A model generated the notes under the pieces. That model had not been told where the DNA came from. It saw only the letters and a list, made by a program, of their open reading frames with translations, and ran no database searches. This document shows positions 24,203 through 33,831 of a stretch of DNA of 53,150 bases, one piece after another. The first letter of the stretch is position 1; every line of letters begins with the position of its first letter. This stretch comes from Paracoccus sphaerophysae. GTDB lineage: Bacteria; Pseudomonadota; Alphaproteobacteria; Rhodobacterales; Rhodobacteraceae. Position numbers and translations under genes: made by a program. The stretch lies in assembly GCF_000763805.1 (NCBI RefSeq), contig NZ_JRKS01000018.1, forward strand, positions 1 to 53,150. Reading direction: 5' to 3'.

Positions 24203-24235
24203 CGCATTCCGGCGGCGCCCGGCCCACAAGGTCGC

Positions 24236-24589
24236 ATGCGTCGCGTCGTGGCTTTCCTGCTGGCCGTCTTCGTCGCACTGTCCCAGATGACCGGGGCGGT
24301 GCAGGCCGAGCTGTCCGCCTCGGGCGAGGTGCAGGTGCTGTGTTCGGACCTGGGCGCCCGCGCCGTCGTGATCGGCGCCGACGGCAGCCCGGTCGACCCC
24401 GACTCCACGGTCCGCCATTGCGCCAAGTGCCTCCCCCTGCCGCAGCCGACCGTGCTGAGCGGCGCCGCGGCCGTGCCCGCCGCCGCCTGGTCGGCGCCGC
24501 GGGTCCTGTCCGTGTCCCGTCCCGCGGCGTCCAATCCGCCCGTCCCGTCCCATGTTCCCGCCGCCAGAGGGCCCCCCGGGGTATCGTGA
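24236..24589 (+). CDS. nosC: NosC, small exported protein heading the nos operon
   Basis: 117 residues starting MRRVVAFLLAVFVALSQMTG, a signal peptide. The mature part is short, with a HCAKC motif and a proline/alanine-rich tail. P. denitrificans has a gene called nosC of unknown function at this position in nosCRZDFYLX, and small DUF2946-like proteins with HCxxC occur before nosR in relatives; the name rests on position. The HCAKC cysteines and His could bind copper or another metal. The stop overlaps the nosR ATG (TGATG). The start is uncertain because the FNR box lies so close. Confidence 0.65.
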   Translation: MRRVVAFLLAVFVALSQMTGAVQAELSASGEVQVLCSDLGARAVVIGADGSPVDPDSTVRHCAKCLPLPQPTVLSGAAAVPAAAWSAPRVLSVSRPAASNPPVPSHVPAARGPPGVS

Positions 24590-26916
24590 TGCTGCTTCGA
24601 GTCCTGTCCGCCCTGATCCTTTCCCTGACGCTTTGCCTGGCCTCGCTGATGCCGCAGCAGGCCAGCGCCCAGGGCGCCGCGCCCGCGGCGTCCTCGCACC
24701 TCGCGCAGCTTCTGCCCGACATCGCGCCCGCCGACATCGTGCCCGGCGCCGACGCCTTCGGCGAGATCCGCGCCGATCTGCCGGTGGCGCCGGTAATGGG
24801 CGGGGGCCAGCAGCTGGGCTGGGTCTACATCACCTCGGATTTCGTGGGCACGACCGGCTATTCCGGCAAACCCATCCACACGGCGGTGGCCGTGGATCAG
24901 GATGCCCGGGTGCTGGGCGTGCGGCTGGTCAAGCATTCCGAACCGATCGTGCTGATCGGCATCCCGAACGAAAAGATCCAGGAAATGGCCGCCGGCTATG
25001 TCGGCATGGACCTCAAGGCCGAGGCGCGGGCGGGCGGCGACGCGCACGAACTGAACATCATCTCGGGCGCGACGGTCACGGTCATGGTGATCGACGATTC
25101 CATCGTGCGGTCCGGCCTGCACGTCGCCCGCGCCCTGGGTCTGGGCGGCCTGGGCGAGGCGCCCGCGGCCACCGCCGATGCCGGCCCGGCGATGGCGGTG
25201 AACCCCGACGCCGCGGCCGCGAAGGACTGGCCGACGCTGGAAGGCGACGGCACCGTGCGCCGGCTGCTGCTGGACGTGGCCACCGTCAACCAGACCTTCG
25301 AGACCCACGCCGACCCCCGGGCCCGCGAAAAGCCGCTGACCGAGGCCCCCGATACCACCTTCATCGACATGCGCGTGGCGCTGGTCAGCCATCCCGGCAT
25401 CGGCCCGGCGCTGCTGGGCGAGGCCGGCTGGAAGAACCTGCAATCCTGGCTGAAGCCGGGCGAGCAGGCGATCATGGTGCTGGGCAACGGGCTGTATTCC
25501 TTCAAGGGCTCGGGCTATGTCCGGGGCGGCATCTTCGACCGCATCCAGCTGATGCAGGGCGACAGCTCGGTGCGGTTCCGCGACCGCCAGCACCGGCGGC
25601 TGAACGCGCTGGCCGCCGAGGGCGCGCCCAAGTTCACCGAGATGGACCTGTTCAAGATCCCCGCCGATGCGGGCTTCGACCCAGCCAAGCCGTTCCGGCT
25701 GCAACTGCTGGTGTTCCGGCAGGTGGCCGCGATCGACAAGGCCTTCACCACCTATGAGCTGGATTACCAGCTGCCGGCGAAATACCTGCAGGAAGTGCCG
25801 CAGGCGCCCGCTGCCGCCCCGGCCGCCGACGCGGCCACGGCCCAGCCGGCCACGGCCCCTGCCCCGGCTGCCACCGGCCCGGCCGCAACCGCGCCGACCT
25901 CGGCGGCCCCGCCGGAGGCGGTGATGTCCCAGGCCGCCGCGACCGAGGCCGACGCCCAGGCGCAGCTGTGGAAGCGGATCTGGGAGGCCAAGACCCCGCA
26001 GATCGCTGCGCTGCTGGTGATGCTGGGGGTGCTGACGCTGGCGTTCTTCTTCCAGGACTACCTGGCACGCTCGGCCCGCGCGGTGGCGGTATTCCGCTAT
26101 GCCTTCCTGACCGTCACGCTGGTCTGGCTCGGCTGGATGATGAATGCGCAGCTGTCGGTGGTGAACATCCTCGCGCTGTTCAACTCGCTTACCACCGGCT
26201 TCTCGTGGCAGGCGTTCCTGCTCGATCCGCTGACCTTCATCCTGTGGTTCGCCGTCGCCGCCGCGCTGATCTTCTGGGGCCGGGGCGCCTATTGCGGCTG
26301 GCTGTGCCCCTTCGGCGCGCTGCAGGAGCTGACGAACCACATCGCCCGCCGGCTAGGCGTGCCGCAATGGCGCCTGCCCTGGGGGCTGCACGAACGGCTG
26401 TGGCCGGTGAAATACATGATCTTCCTCGGGCTGTTCGCGGTCTCGCTGATGAGCCTCGACCGCGCCGAGCACCTGGCCGAGGTCGAGCCGTTCAAGACCG
26501 CGATCATCCTCAAGTTCGTGCGCGAGTGGCCGTTCGTCCTGTATGCCGCTTGGCTGCTGGTCATGGGGCTGTTCGTCGAACGCTTCTACTGCCGCTATCT
26601 CTGCCCGCTGGGGGCGGGGCTGGCGATCCCGGCGCGGATCCGCATGTTCGACTGGCTGAAACGCTATCGGGAATGCGGCAACCCCTGCCAGACCTGCGGG
26701 GTCGAATGCATGGTCCAGGCCATCCATCCGACCGGGCAGATCAACCCGAACGAGTGCCTGAACTGCATGCACTGCCAGGTCCTCTACCACTCGAAAGAGA
26801 AATGCCCGGTCGTCCAGCGCACGCTGAAACGCCGGGAGACCGCTTCGGCCAGCGCGGCATCGCTGGACCGGATCCTGAACCATCCCAACGTCAAGGCAAA
26901 AGGGGAACTGACATGA
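24589..26916 (+). CDS. nosR: NosR, membrane iron-sulfur flavoprotein for N2O reduction
   Basis: 775 residues. NosR supplies electrons to, and is needed for expression and activation of, nitrous oxide reductase. After a signal segment comes a periplasmic FMN-binding domain with the flavin-threonine region [14 protein letters not shown] at about residue 165. An Ala/Pro-rich linker of about 55 residues follows, then about six membrane helices. Cysteine motifs CGWLCPFG (about 570) and CRYLCPLG (about 667) and a polyferredoxin tail with CGNPCQTCG and CLNCMHCQ follow. It starts with a 1-nt overlap with nosC and overlaps nosZ by 4 nt. Confidence 0.95.
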   Translation: MLLRVLSALILSLTLCLASLMPQQASAQGAAPAASSHLAQLLPDIAPADIVPGADAFGEIRADLPVAPVMGGGQQLGWVYITSDFVGTTGYSGKPIHTAVAVDQDARVLGVRLVKHSEPIVLIGIPNEKIQEMAAGYVGMDLKAEARAGGDAHELNIISGATVTVMVIDDSIVRSGLHVARALGLGGLGEAPAATADAGPAMAVNPDAAAAKDWPTLEGDGTVRRLLLDVATVNQTFETHADPRAREKPLTEAPDTTFIDMRVALVSHPGIGPALLGEAGWKNLQSWLKPGEQAIMVLGNGLYSFKGSGYVRGGIFDRIQLMQGDSSVRFRDRQHRRLNALAAEGAPKFTEMDLFKIPADAGFDPAKPFRLQLLVFRQVAAIDKAFTTYELDYQLPAKYLQEVPQAPAAAPAADAATAQPATAPAPAATGPAATAPTSAAPPEAVMSQAAATEADAQAQLWKRIWEAKTPQIAALLVMLGVLTLAFFFQDYLARSARAVAVFRYAFLTVTLVWLGWMMNAQLSVVNILALFNSLTTGFSWQAFLLDPLTFILWFAVAAALIFWGRGAYCGWLCPFGALQELTNHIARRLGVPQWRLPWGLHERLWPVKYMIFLGLFAVSLMSLDRAEHLAEVEPFKTAIILKFVREWPFVLYAAWLLVMGLFVERFYCRYLCPLGAGLAIPARIRMFDWLKRYRECGNPCQTCGVECMVQAIHPTGQINPNECLNCMHCQVLYHSKEKCPVVQRTLKRRETASASAASLDRILNHPNVKAKGELT

Positions 26917-28889
26917 GCGAGACCAACGGCATCAGCCGCCGCGGCCTTCTGGGCGCCACGGCCGGCGTGGGCGGGCTGGCCGCCCTTGGGGGCGCGGGCG
27001 CCGCCCGCATGGGGCTGATGGGCGGCGCGGGCGCGGCAGCGCTGGCAGCCGGCACCGGCACCGCCGCGGCGCAGGCGGCCCCCGCGGAAGGCGCGACCCC
27101 GTGGATTCTGCATCCGGGCGAGCTGGACAGCTATTACGGGTTCTGGTCGTCCGGGCAGACCGGCGAGGTGCGCATCCTCGGCATCCCCTCGATGCGCGAG
27201 CTGATGCGGATCCCGGTATTCAACCGCTGCTCGGCCACCGGCTGGGGTCAGACCAACGAATCGCTGAAGGTGCTGACCGAGACGATGACCGACAAGACCC
27301 GCGCCTACCTGGCCGCGCAGGGCAAGAAGGTCCACGACAACGGCGACCTGCACCACGTCCACATGAGCTATACGGACGGCACCTACGACGGCAAATACCT
27401 GTTCATGAACGACAAGGCGAACACCCGCGTGGCGCGGGTCCGCTGCGACGTGATGAAGTGCGACAAGATCCTTGAAATCCCGAACGCCAAGGGGATCCAC
27501 GGGATGCGCCCGCAGAAGGTCCCCTCGTCCAAATACCTCTTCTGCAACGGCGAGGACGAGGCGCCGATGGTCAACGACGGCTCGGTGCTGGACGATCCGT
27601 CGAAATACATCAACTTCTTCAGCGCCGTGGACACCGAAACGATGACGGTGGCCTGGCAGGTGATCGTGTCGGGCAACCTCGACAACTGCGACGCCGACTA
27701 TGAGGGCAAATACGCCTTCTCGACCTCGTACAACTCGGAAATGGGCGTGAACTCGGCCGAGATGATGGAGAGCGAGCTGGACCACGTCGTGGTCTTCAAC
27801 CTCGAGGCCATCGAGGCCGCCATCGCCGCCGGCGACTATGAAGAGGTGCAGGGCGTCAAGGTTCTGGACGGACGCAAGGAAAACGCGGCCAAGAAGCTGA
27901 CCCGCTACATCCCGATCGCGTCGAACCCGCATGGCTGCAACATGGCGCCCGACAAGAAGCACCTGTGCATCGGCGGCAAGCTGTCGCCCACGGTCAGCGT
28001 GATCGACGTGACGAAACTGGCCGACGTGTTTGCGGACAAGGCCGAGCCGGCTTCGGTCATCGTGGCCCAGCCCGAGGTCGGGCTTGGTCCGCTGCACACC
28101 GCCTTTGACGGCAAGGGCAACGCCTTCACGACGCTGTTCCTCGACAGCCAGGTGGTCAAGTGGAACATCGAGGACGCCATCAAGGCACACAACGGCGAAC
28201 AGGTGGACCCGATCCGGCAGAAGCTGGACGTGCACTACCAGCCGGGCCACCTGAAGACCTCGATGGGCGAGACGCTGGATGCGGACGGCCGCTGGATGGT
28301 CTGTCTGTCCAAGTTCTCCAAGGACCGCTTCATCAACGTCGGCCCGCTGAAGCCGGAAAACGACCAGCTGATCGACATCTCGGGCGACGAGATGAAGCTG
28401 GTCCATGACGGCCCGAACTTTGCCGAGCCCCATGACGCCATCGCCGTCCGCGCCGACATCATGTCGAACATCAAGTCGGTGTGGGACCGCAACGACCCGT
28501 TCTGGGCCGACACCAGGAAGCAGGCCGAGGCGGACGGCATCAACCTCGACGAATGGACCGACCAGGTGATCCGCGACAAGGACGACCCCAAGAAGGTCCG
28601 GGTCTACATGTCCAGCCAGGCGCCGAACTTCAGCCTCGAGAAGTTCACCGTCAAGGAAGGCGACGAGGTGACGGTCATCGTCACCAACCTCGACGATCTG
28701 GACGACCTGACCCACGGCTTCACCCTGGGCAACCACGGCGTGGCGATGGAAATCGCGCCGCAGGCCACCGCGTCGGTCACCTTCACGGCAGCGATGCCGG
28801 GGGTCTACTGGTACTATTGCCAGTGGTTCTGCCACGCCCTGCACATGGAGATGCGCGGCCGGATGCTGGTCGAGCCGAAGACCGCCTGA
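26913..28889 (+). CDS. nosZ: NosZ, nitrous oxide reductase (clade I)
   Basis: 658 residues. NosZ reduces N2O to N2 in the periplasm. The N-terminus carries a twin-arginine signal ([20 protein letters not shown]), the mark of clade I enzymes. CuZ-ligand histidine regions are visible: [29 protein letters not shown] and EPHDAIA. The C-terminal cupredoxin domain has the CuA site [13 protein letters not shown]. The protein has the normal full length and no disrupted ligands. The start overlaps nosR (ATGA) and the stop overlaps nosD (TGATG). Confidence 0.98.
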   Translation: MSETNGISRRGLLGATAGVGGLAALGGAGAARMGLMGGAGAAALAAGTGTAAAQAAPAEGATPWILHPGELDSYYGFWSSGQTGEVRILGIPSMRELMRIPVFNRCSATGWGQTNESLKVLTETMTDKTRAYLAAQGKKVHDNGDLHHVHMSYTDGTYDGKYLFMNDKANTRVARVRCDVMKCDKILEIPNAKGIHGMRPQKVPSSKYLFCNGEDEAPMVNDGSVLDDPSKYINFFSAVDTETMTVAWQVIVSGNLDNCDADYEGKYAFSTSYNSEMGVNSAEMMESELDHVVVFNLEAIEAAIAAGDYEEVQGVKVLDGRKENAAKKLTRYIPIASNPHGCNMAPDKKHLCIGGKLSPTVSVIDVTKLADVFADKAEPASVIVAQPEVGLGPLHTAFDGKGNAFTTLFLDSQVVKWNIEDAIKAHNGEQVDPIRQKLDVHYQPGHLKTSMGETLDADGRWMVCLSKFSKDRFINVGPLKPENDQLIDISGDEMKLVHDGPNFAEPHDAIAVRADIMSNIKSVWDRNDPFWADTRKQAEADGINLDEWTDQVIRDKDDPKKVRVYMSSQAPNFSLEKFTVKEGDEVTVIVTNLDDLDDLTHGFTLGNHGVAMEIAPQATASVTFTAAMPGVYWYYCQWFCHALHMEMRGRMLVEPKTA

Positions 28890-30241
28890 TGATCCGCCGC
28901 GTCCCCCTTGCACTGGCGCTGGCCGCCTGCCTGCTGCCCGGCCTTGCCGCGGCGGCAGAGCGGGCGGTGGCGCCGGGGCCGGGGACGCTGGCCGCGGCCA
29001 TCGCCACGGCCGCGCCGGGGGACGTGCTGAAACTGTCGCCGGGCCGCCATGACGGCCCGGTGATCCTCGACAAGCCGTTGACGCTGGACGGCGGCGGCGA
29101 CGCCTCGGGGAACGGGGCCGAGCTGGTGGGCAATGGCACCGGCTCGGTCATCACCATCACCGGGCCGGACGCGGTGGTGCGCGGGCTGCTGATCACCGGC
29201 TCGGGATCGGCCCACCAGACCATCGACAGCGGCGTCCAGATCAAGAAGGGCGGCGACCGCGCGGTGGTTGCGGACAACCGGCTGGTCGGCAATCTGTATG
29301 GCGTGGACGTGCATGGCGGCATCGACGTACAGGTCCGCGGCAACCATATCGAGGGCCGCCGCGACCGGCGCATCAACGACCGCGGCAACGGGATCTATGT
29401 CTGGACCTCTCCGGGCCTGGTCGCGGACGGCAACGTGATCGACTGGGGCCGCGACGGCATCCTCGTCACCATCGGCCGCAAGCTGACCTTCACCAACAAC
29501 CGCTTCACCAACCTGCGCTTTGCGGTCCACTACATGTATGCCCATGACAGCGTGGTGTCGGGCAACGTGTCGCTGGGCAACCACCTCGGCTATGCGCTGA
29601 TGTATTCGGAACGGCTGAAGGTGCATGACAACATCAGCCTGCACGACCGGGCGCAGGGGCTGATGTTCAACTATACCAACAACGGCGACGTGACCGGCAA
29701 TCTGGTCCGCAACGCCGACAAATGCGTGTTCATCTACAACGCGCACCGCAACATCATCGCCAACAACCGCTTCGAGGGCTGCGCGACCGGCATCCATTTC
29801 ACCGCAGGATCCGAACGCAACGCCCTGACCGGCAACGGTTTCGTCGGCAATCGCAACCAGGTGAAATACGTCGGCACCCGCGACATCGAATGGAGCGTCG
29901 AGGGCCGCGGCAACTACTGGTCCGACCACCCCGCCTTTGACCTGAACGGCGACGGCATCGCCGACAGCCCGTTCCGCCCCAACGACCTGATGGACCATGT
30001 GCTGTGGTCGCAGCCCGCCGCCGCGCTGCTGACCGGCGCCCCTGTGGTGCAGCTGGTGCGGTGGAGCCAGTCTGCCTTTCCCGCCACCCTGCCCGGCGGG
30101 GTGGTGGACAGCTTTCCGCTGATGGCGCCGCCGGTGATCCCGGTGGACCCCAGTGACGAGGCCGCCGCCGCGGTCGCAATCGCCGCCCGCGCGGCGCAAG
30201 GGATTGAAGATGAGCAGTTTGACCCTCTCAAGGCTCACTAG
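28889..30241 (+). CDS. nosD: NosD, periplasmic copper-site maturation protein
   Basis: 450 residues with a signal peptide ([20 protein letters not shown]). It has the CASH-type right-handed beta-helix: repeated segments such as VRGLLITGSG, NRLVGNLYGVDVHGG, NGIYVWTSPGLVADGN, YMYAHDSVVSGN and YNAHRNIIANNRFEG. NosD works with NosF and NosY to assemble the tetranuclear CuZ site of NosZ. It is coupled to nosZ by a 1-nt overlap and overlaps the nosF start by 32 nt. Confidence 0.95.
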   Translation: MIRRVPLALALAACLLPGLAAAAERAVAPGPGTLAAAIATAAPGDVLKLSPGRHDGPVILDKPLTLDGGGDASGNGAELVGNGTGSVITITGPDAVVRGLLITGSGSAHQTIDSGVQIKKGGDRAVVADNRLVGNLYGVDVHGGIDVQVRGNHIEGRRDRRINDRGNGIYVWTSPGLVADGNVIDWGRDGILVTIGRKLTFTNNRFTNLRFAVHYMYAHDSVVSGNVSLGNHLGYALMYSERLKVHDNISLHDRAQGLMFNYTNNGDVTGNLVRNADKCVFIYNAHRNIIANNRFEGCATGIHFTAGSERNALTGNGFVGNRNQVKYVGTRDIEWSVEGRGNYWSDHPAFDLNGDGIADSPFRPNDLMDHVLWSQPAAALLTGAPVVQLVRWSQSAFPATLPGGVVDSFPLMAPPVIPVDPSDEAAAAVAIAARAAQGIEDEQFDPLKAH

Positions 30242-31124
30242 GCGCTTTGGCGCCGTCAGCGCGCTTGAGAACGTGTCCTTCACCGTCGCGCCGGGCGAGC
30301 GCGTGGCGCTGCTGGGCCATAACGGCGCCGGCAAGTCCACGCTGATGAAGATCGTGCTGGGGCTGATCCCGGCGACCTCGGGCGAAATCCGCGTGCTGGA
30401 CGCGGCCCCGGGCAGCGCGGCGGCGCGGGCGGGGACCGCCTATCTGCCGGAAAACGTGGCCTTTCACCCGGCGCTGACCGGGCGCGAACAGATCCGCGCC
30501 TATCTGGCGCTGCGCGGCGCGCCGGCGCGGCAGGCGGGCGATCTGCTGGCCCGCGTGGGGCTCGCCGATGCAGCGGACCGGAGGATCGGCACCTATTCCA
30601 AGGGGATGCGCCAGCGCGTCGGCCTTGCGCAGGCGCTGATCGGGCAGCCGCGGCTTCTGGTGATGGACGAGCCGACCTCGGGGCTGGACCCGGTGTCGCG
30701 GCGGGAATTCTATGCGCTGCTGGACGACCTCGCCGCCGCGGGCGCCGCGATCCTGCTGTCCAGCCACGCGCTGACCGAGGTCGAGGCGCGGACCGACCGC
30801 ATGGTGATCCTGTCCCACGGCCAGCTTGTGGCGCAGGGGACCATGGCCGAGCTGCGCGACCGGGCCGCGCTGCCGGTGGTCTTCGCGCTGGTCCCCGGCG
30901 CCGGGCAGGCGGGCGCGCTGGCCGCAGCCTTCCCTGATGCGGCGGCCAGTCCCGACGGCACGCTGCGCCTGTCGGTGCCGCAGGACGGCAAGATTGCCGC
31001 TCTGTCCCGCGTCGCCGCCGCGCAGGCGATGCTGGCCGACGTGGACATCATCCCGCCGAGCCTCGAGGACATCTATTCCCGGATCAGCCGCCGCGACGTG
31101 GACGTGCCGGGGGTCGCCGCATGA
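30210..31124 (+). CDS. nosF: NosF, ABC ATPase for NosZ copper-site assembly
   Basis: 304 residues from the ATG at 30210 (MSSLTLSRLTRRFGAVSALE), with AAGGG 10 nt upstream. It has Walker A GHNGAGKSTLMKI, signature YSKGMRQRVGLAQAL, Walker B LLVMDEPTSGLDP and switch SSHALTEVE. It drives the NosDFY complex together with membrane subunit NosY. The C-terminal ~90 residues form the extra domain usual for this type of exporter ATPase. Confidence 0.95.
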   Translation: MSSLTLSRLTRRFGAVSALENVSFTVAPGERVALLGHNGAGKSTLMKIVLGLIPATSGEIRVLDAAPGSAAARAGTAYLPENVAFHPALTGREQIRAYLALRGAPARQAGDLLARVGLADAADRRIGTYSKGMRQRVGLAQALIGQPRLLVMDEPTSGLDPVSRREFYALLDDLAAAGAAILLSSHALTEVEARTDRMVILSHGQLVAQGTMAELRDRAALPVVFALVPGAGQAGALAAAFPDAAASPDGTLRLSVPQDGKIAALSRVAAAQAMLADVDIIPPSLEDIYSRISRRDVDVPGVAA

Positions 31125-31939
31125 GCCGCGTCCTCGCCCTCGCCGCGACCGAGCTGCGCATCGCCGCCCGCAACCGCTGGGTCATCATCGCCGTCGCCAT
31201 GATGGGGCTGTTCTCGCTGGCGCTGGCCGCCGCCGGGTCGGCGCCGACCGGGGCGCTGGGGGCCGACCGGCTGTCGGTGGTGGTGGCCTCGCTGACCAGC
31301 CTCGCCGTCTACCTCGTGCCGCTGGTCGCGCTGCTGATGTCCTTCGACGCGGTGGCCGGAGAGGTCGAGCGCGGCACACTGCCCCTGCTGCTGACCTATC
31401 CGGTCAGCCGCGCGCAGGTGCTGGCCGGCAAGTTCGTGGCTCACCTGGCGATCCTGACGCTGGCCATTGCGGTCGGCTATGGGCTGGCCGCCGGGGCGGC
31501 GTTCCTGGTCGATCCGCTCGCCGCGCGCGGCATCCCGGCGCTGGTCCGGCTGGGCTGGACCTCGGTGCTGCTGGGGGCGTCGTTCCTGGGCGCGGGCTAT
31601 CTCGCCTCGTCGCTGGCGCGCCGGCCCTCGGGCGCGGCGGGGATGGCGATCGGGATCTGGCTGGTCGCGGTGGTGCTGTATGACCTCGGGCTGCTGGGGC
31701 TGATCGTGTCGCAAGGCGGCGAGGCGCTGGGCCGCGCCCTGCCCGCCGCGCTGCTGGCGAACCCGGCGGACGCGTTTCGCCTCTATAACCTCGGCGCCAG
31801 CCAGGCGACGGCCGCCGCGGCCGGGCTGGGCGGGGCCGCGGCCTCGATCCCCGCCTGGCAATCGCTGACCTCGCTGGCGCTGTGGCCGGTGGCGATCCTC
31901 GCGCTGGCCGTCGCCGCCTTCCGCCGGGTGACGCCATGA
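31121..31939 (+). CDS. nosY: NosY, ABC permease for NosZ maturation
   Basis: 272 residues and about six membrane helices of the ABC-2 type. Typical segments are ATELRIAARNRWVIIAVAMM, LLMSFDAVAGEVERGTLPLL and YPVSRAQVLAGKFVAHL. It is the membrane part of NosDFY. It overlaps nosF and nosL by 4 nt each, consistent with a translationally coupled unit. Confidence 0.95.
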   Translation: MSRVLALAATELRIAARNRWVIIAVAMMGLFSLALAAAGSAPTGALGADRLSVVVASLTSLAVYLVPLVALLMSFDAVAGEVERGTLPLLLTYPVSRAQVLAGKFVAHLAILTLAIAVGYGLAAGAAFLVDPLAARGIPALVRLGWTSVLLGASFLGAGYLASSLARRPSGAAGMAIGIWLVAVVLYDLGLLGLIVSQGGEALGRALPAALLANPADAFRLYNLGASQATAAAAGLGGAAASIPAWQSLTSLALWPVAILALAVAAFRRVTP

Positions 31940-32517
31940 GACCCGCGCTGGCCGCCCTGCTGCTGGTCGCGGCCCTCGCCGGCTGCCGCGAGGAGGCCGT
32001 GCCGCGCCCCGATCCGGTCGCGATGACCAAAGAGGCGATCGGCCATTTCTGCCAGATGAACCTGCTGGAACACCCCGGCCCCAAGGCGCAGGTCCACTTG
32101 AAGGGGATGCCGAACCCGCTGTTCTTCAGCCAGGTCCGCGACGCCGTGGCCTTCCGCCTGCTGCCCGAACAGCAGGGCGAGATCACCGCCATCTATGTCA
32201 GCGACATGGCCAAGGCGCCGTGGGCGGACCCGGGCGCGACGAACTGGATCGCTGCCGAGGACGCCTTTTACGTTGTCGGGTCCGCCCAGGCCGGCGGGAT
32301 GGGGACGCCCGAGCTGATCCCCTTCGGCACCGAGCCCGCCGCCCGCGGCTTTGCCGACCAGCACGGCGGTTCGGTGCAGCGGCTGGACGACATCCCGGCC
32401 CAGCTGGTGCTGGCCCCCGACGGTCCCGCCGGCACCACCGACGCCCAGGACGACGCCGATTTCGCCGCCCGGCTGAAAGCCCTGTCGGCCAACCGACCCG
32501 AGGAGAAGACGCCATGA
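31936..32517 (+). CDS. nosL: NosL, copper-binding lipoprotein
   Basis: 193 residues. The signal ends in a lipobox LAGC (Cys17), so it is membrane-anchored. The HFCQMNL segment has the Cys-x-Met pair typical of Cu(I) binding in NosL, and GSAQAGGMGTPELIPFG is family-conserved. NosL hands copper to NosZ/NosDFY for CuZ assembly. Starts and ends with 4-nt overlaps inside the operon. Confidence 0.93.
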   Translation: MRPALAALLLVAALAGCREEAVPRPDPVAMTKEAIGHFCQMNLLEHPGPKAQVHLKGMPNPLFFSQVRDAVAFRLLPEQQGEITAIYVSDMAKAPWADPGATNWIAAEDAFYVVGSAQAGGMGTPELIPFGTEPAARGFADQHGGSVQRLDDIPAQLVLAPDGPAGTTDAQDDADFAARLKALSANRPEEKTP

Positions 32518-33449
32518 CCGGCCTGCGCATGACCCACGGCGTGAACCGCCGCCGCTTTCTCACCATCGCCTCGGCCGCGGCGCTGCTGCCGGCGGCGGGG
32601 CGCGCGGCTGCCCCGCGGATCACCGACTGGCGCGGCATCGCGCTGGGGGCCGAGGCGCGGCTGATCCTCGCCCATCCCGACTCGGACCGGTTGGTCGCCG
32701 CGGCGCTGGACGAGCTGGCGCGGCTGGAGCGGATCTTCAGCCTGTATCGCCGCGATTCCGAGCTGTCGCGGCTGAACGCGGCCGGCGTGCTGGACGCCCC
32801 TTCGAACGAGCTGGTCGAGCTGCTGGCGCTCGCGGGCCTCGTCCACGACGCGACCGGCGGCGTGTTCGACCCGTCGATCCAGCCGCTCTGGGCCGCCTAT
32901 GCCGCGGCCGGGGCCGAGGGGCGCGCGCCGACCGACCCCGGGCGCACGGCCGCCCTGGCCCGCGTAGGGTGGGAGGGCGTGACCGTCGATCCCGGCCGGA
33001 TCACGCTGCGCCCCGGCATGGCGCTGACCCTGAACGGCATCGCCCAGGGCTACATCACCGACCGCGTGGCGGCCCGGCTGGCCGCGCTCGGCCTGTCCGA
33101 CCTGCTGTGCGAGATGGGCGAGATCGCCGCGCTGGGCCACACCCCCGACGGCACCGCCTGGCCGATCCGGCTGAGTTCGGGCGAGCCGGTGCCGCTGAGC
33201 GGCCGCTGCCTCGCCAGCTCGGCGCCGCGGGCCACGGCCTTCGACCAGGCGGGGCGGCTGGGCCATATCCTCGACCCGCGAACGGGGGTCCCGTCGGATC
33301 GCGACCTTGCGCTGGTGTCGGTTTCGGCCCCCTCGGCGGCACTGGCCGATGCGCTGTCGACCGCCGGCTGCCTGATGGCGCGGGCCGATCTGGACCGCAG
33401 CGCCGCCCGCTTCGCCGAGGTGCGGATCGAGGCCTACCGCCCATCCTAG
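32514..33449 (+). CDS. nosX: NosX, ApbE-family FMN transferase for NosR
   Basis: 311 residues with a Tat signal (VNRRRFLTIASAAALLPAAG). ApbE-fold features are intact: LERIFSLYRRDSELSRLN, GGVFDPSIQPLW, LTLNGIAQGYITDRVA and HILDPRTGVPSDRDLALV. NosX attaches FMN to NosR in the periplasm. It contrasts with the broken apbE at 21330, which lacks the DPxTG segment, so NosX may be the only working ApbE-type enzyme in the window. Last gene of the nos operon. Confidence 0.93.
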   Translation: MTGLRMTHGVNRRRFLTIASAAALLPAAGRAAAPRITDWRGIALGAEARLILAHPDSDRLVAAALDELARLERIFSLYRRDSELSRLNAAGVLDAPSNELVELLALAGLVHDATGGVFDPSIQPLWAAYAAAGAEGRAPTDPGRTAALARVGWEGVTVDPGRITLRPGMALTLNGIAQGYITDRVAARLAALGLSDLLCEMGEIAALGHTPDGTAWPIRLSSGEPVPLSGRCLASSAPRATAFDQAGRLGHILDPRTGVPSDRDLALVSVSAPSAALADALSTAGCLMARADLDRSAARFAEVRIEAYRPS

Positions 33450-33476
33450 GCCATCCGTCCAGTCCGCCTAGGACAT
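33445..33476 (+). promoter_or_regulatory. CCTAGG double box upstream of graspetide precursor
   Basis: Two CCTAGG hexamers lie 22 bp apart (33445-33450 and 33467-33472), the second within CGCCTAGGACAT. The same 12-mer with one change (CGCCTAGCACAT) lies at 39406-39417 on the minus strand, facing the tiny-peptide operon. Distances to the start codons are about 69 and 79 nt. This suggests a shared operator or alternative promoter element; the binding factor is unknown and no regulator gene is encoded in the island. Confidence 0.5.
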
Positions 33477-33545
33477 GGCGCGAATTGAGCCGGCCCCCGC
33501 GATCCGCGACCCTGAGGACGCTGATCGACACAGGAGGTATGGGCG

Positions 33546-33746
33546 ATGAAGCAAGGCACCGAGGATCTGCGCAACCTGTCGGACGCGGAATGCGACCGGG
33601 TTTCCGGGGGACGGATGCTGACGACGCTGGCGGTGGGCGAGGAGGATGGCGGCTGCCGCGGTCCGATCATGACCACCATGGCACTGGGCGAAGAGGACCC
33701 GCGCGAACGGCTGGGCGTGCCGCTGGACGCGGGGCTGCATCTTTGA
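33546..33746 (+). CDS. Graspetide (plesiocin-like) RiPP precursor peptide
   Basis: 66 residues from the ATG at 33546, with a strong AGGAGGT at 33532-33538. The N-terminal part (MKQGTEDLRNLSDAECDRVSGG) ends in a double-glycine motif. Two near-copies of TTxxxxEE follow: TTLAVGEED (Thr26-Asp34) and TTMALGEED (Thr43-Asp51), 17 residues apart. In plesiocin-type graspetides such TTxxxxEE repeats are cross-linked by ester bonds from the Thr pair to the Glu pair, made by an ATP-grasp ligase. Such a ligase is encoded 85 nt downstream. The leader matches those of the tiny peptides at 38315-39326, so the C39 exporter may process it. Product and activity are unknown. Confidence 0.8.
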   Translation: MKQGTEDLRNLSDAECDRVSGGRMLTTLAVGEEDGGCRGPIMTTMALGEEDPRERLGVPLDAGLHL

Positions 33747-33776
33747 TCCAGCAGGCCCGGGACGGGTCACGATACG

Positions 33777-33803
33777 GGGGCGCGCCACGGACCGGCGCGC
33801 CCC
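33777..33803 (+). terminator. Attenuator-like hairpin between precursor and ATP-grasp gene
   Basis: GGGGCGCGCC-acggacc-GGCGCGCCCC is a perfect 10-bp stem with a 7-nt loop, 30 nt after the precursor stop. It has no following T-run, so partial termination or mRNA protection is more likely than full termination. Either would give more precursor than enzyme. Confidence 0.6.
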
Positions 33804-33831
33804 CGATGCCATTCGATAGGGGGAGAACCCG

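Noticed and set aside
24199..26340. Long minus-strand open frame opposite nosR
   Set aside because: Antisense shadow of nosR with low-complexity Gly/Arg/His composition and no recognisable domain.
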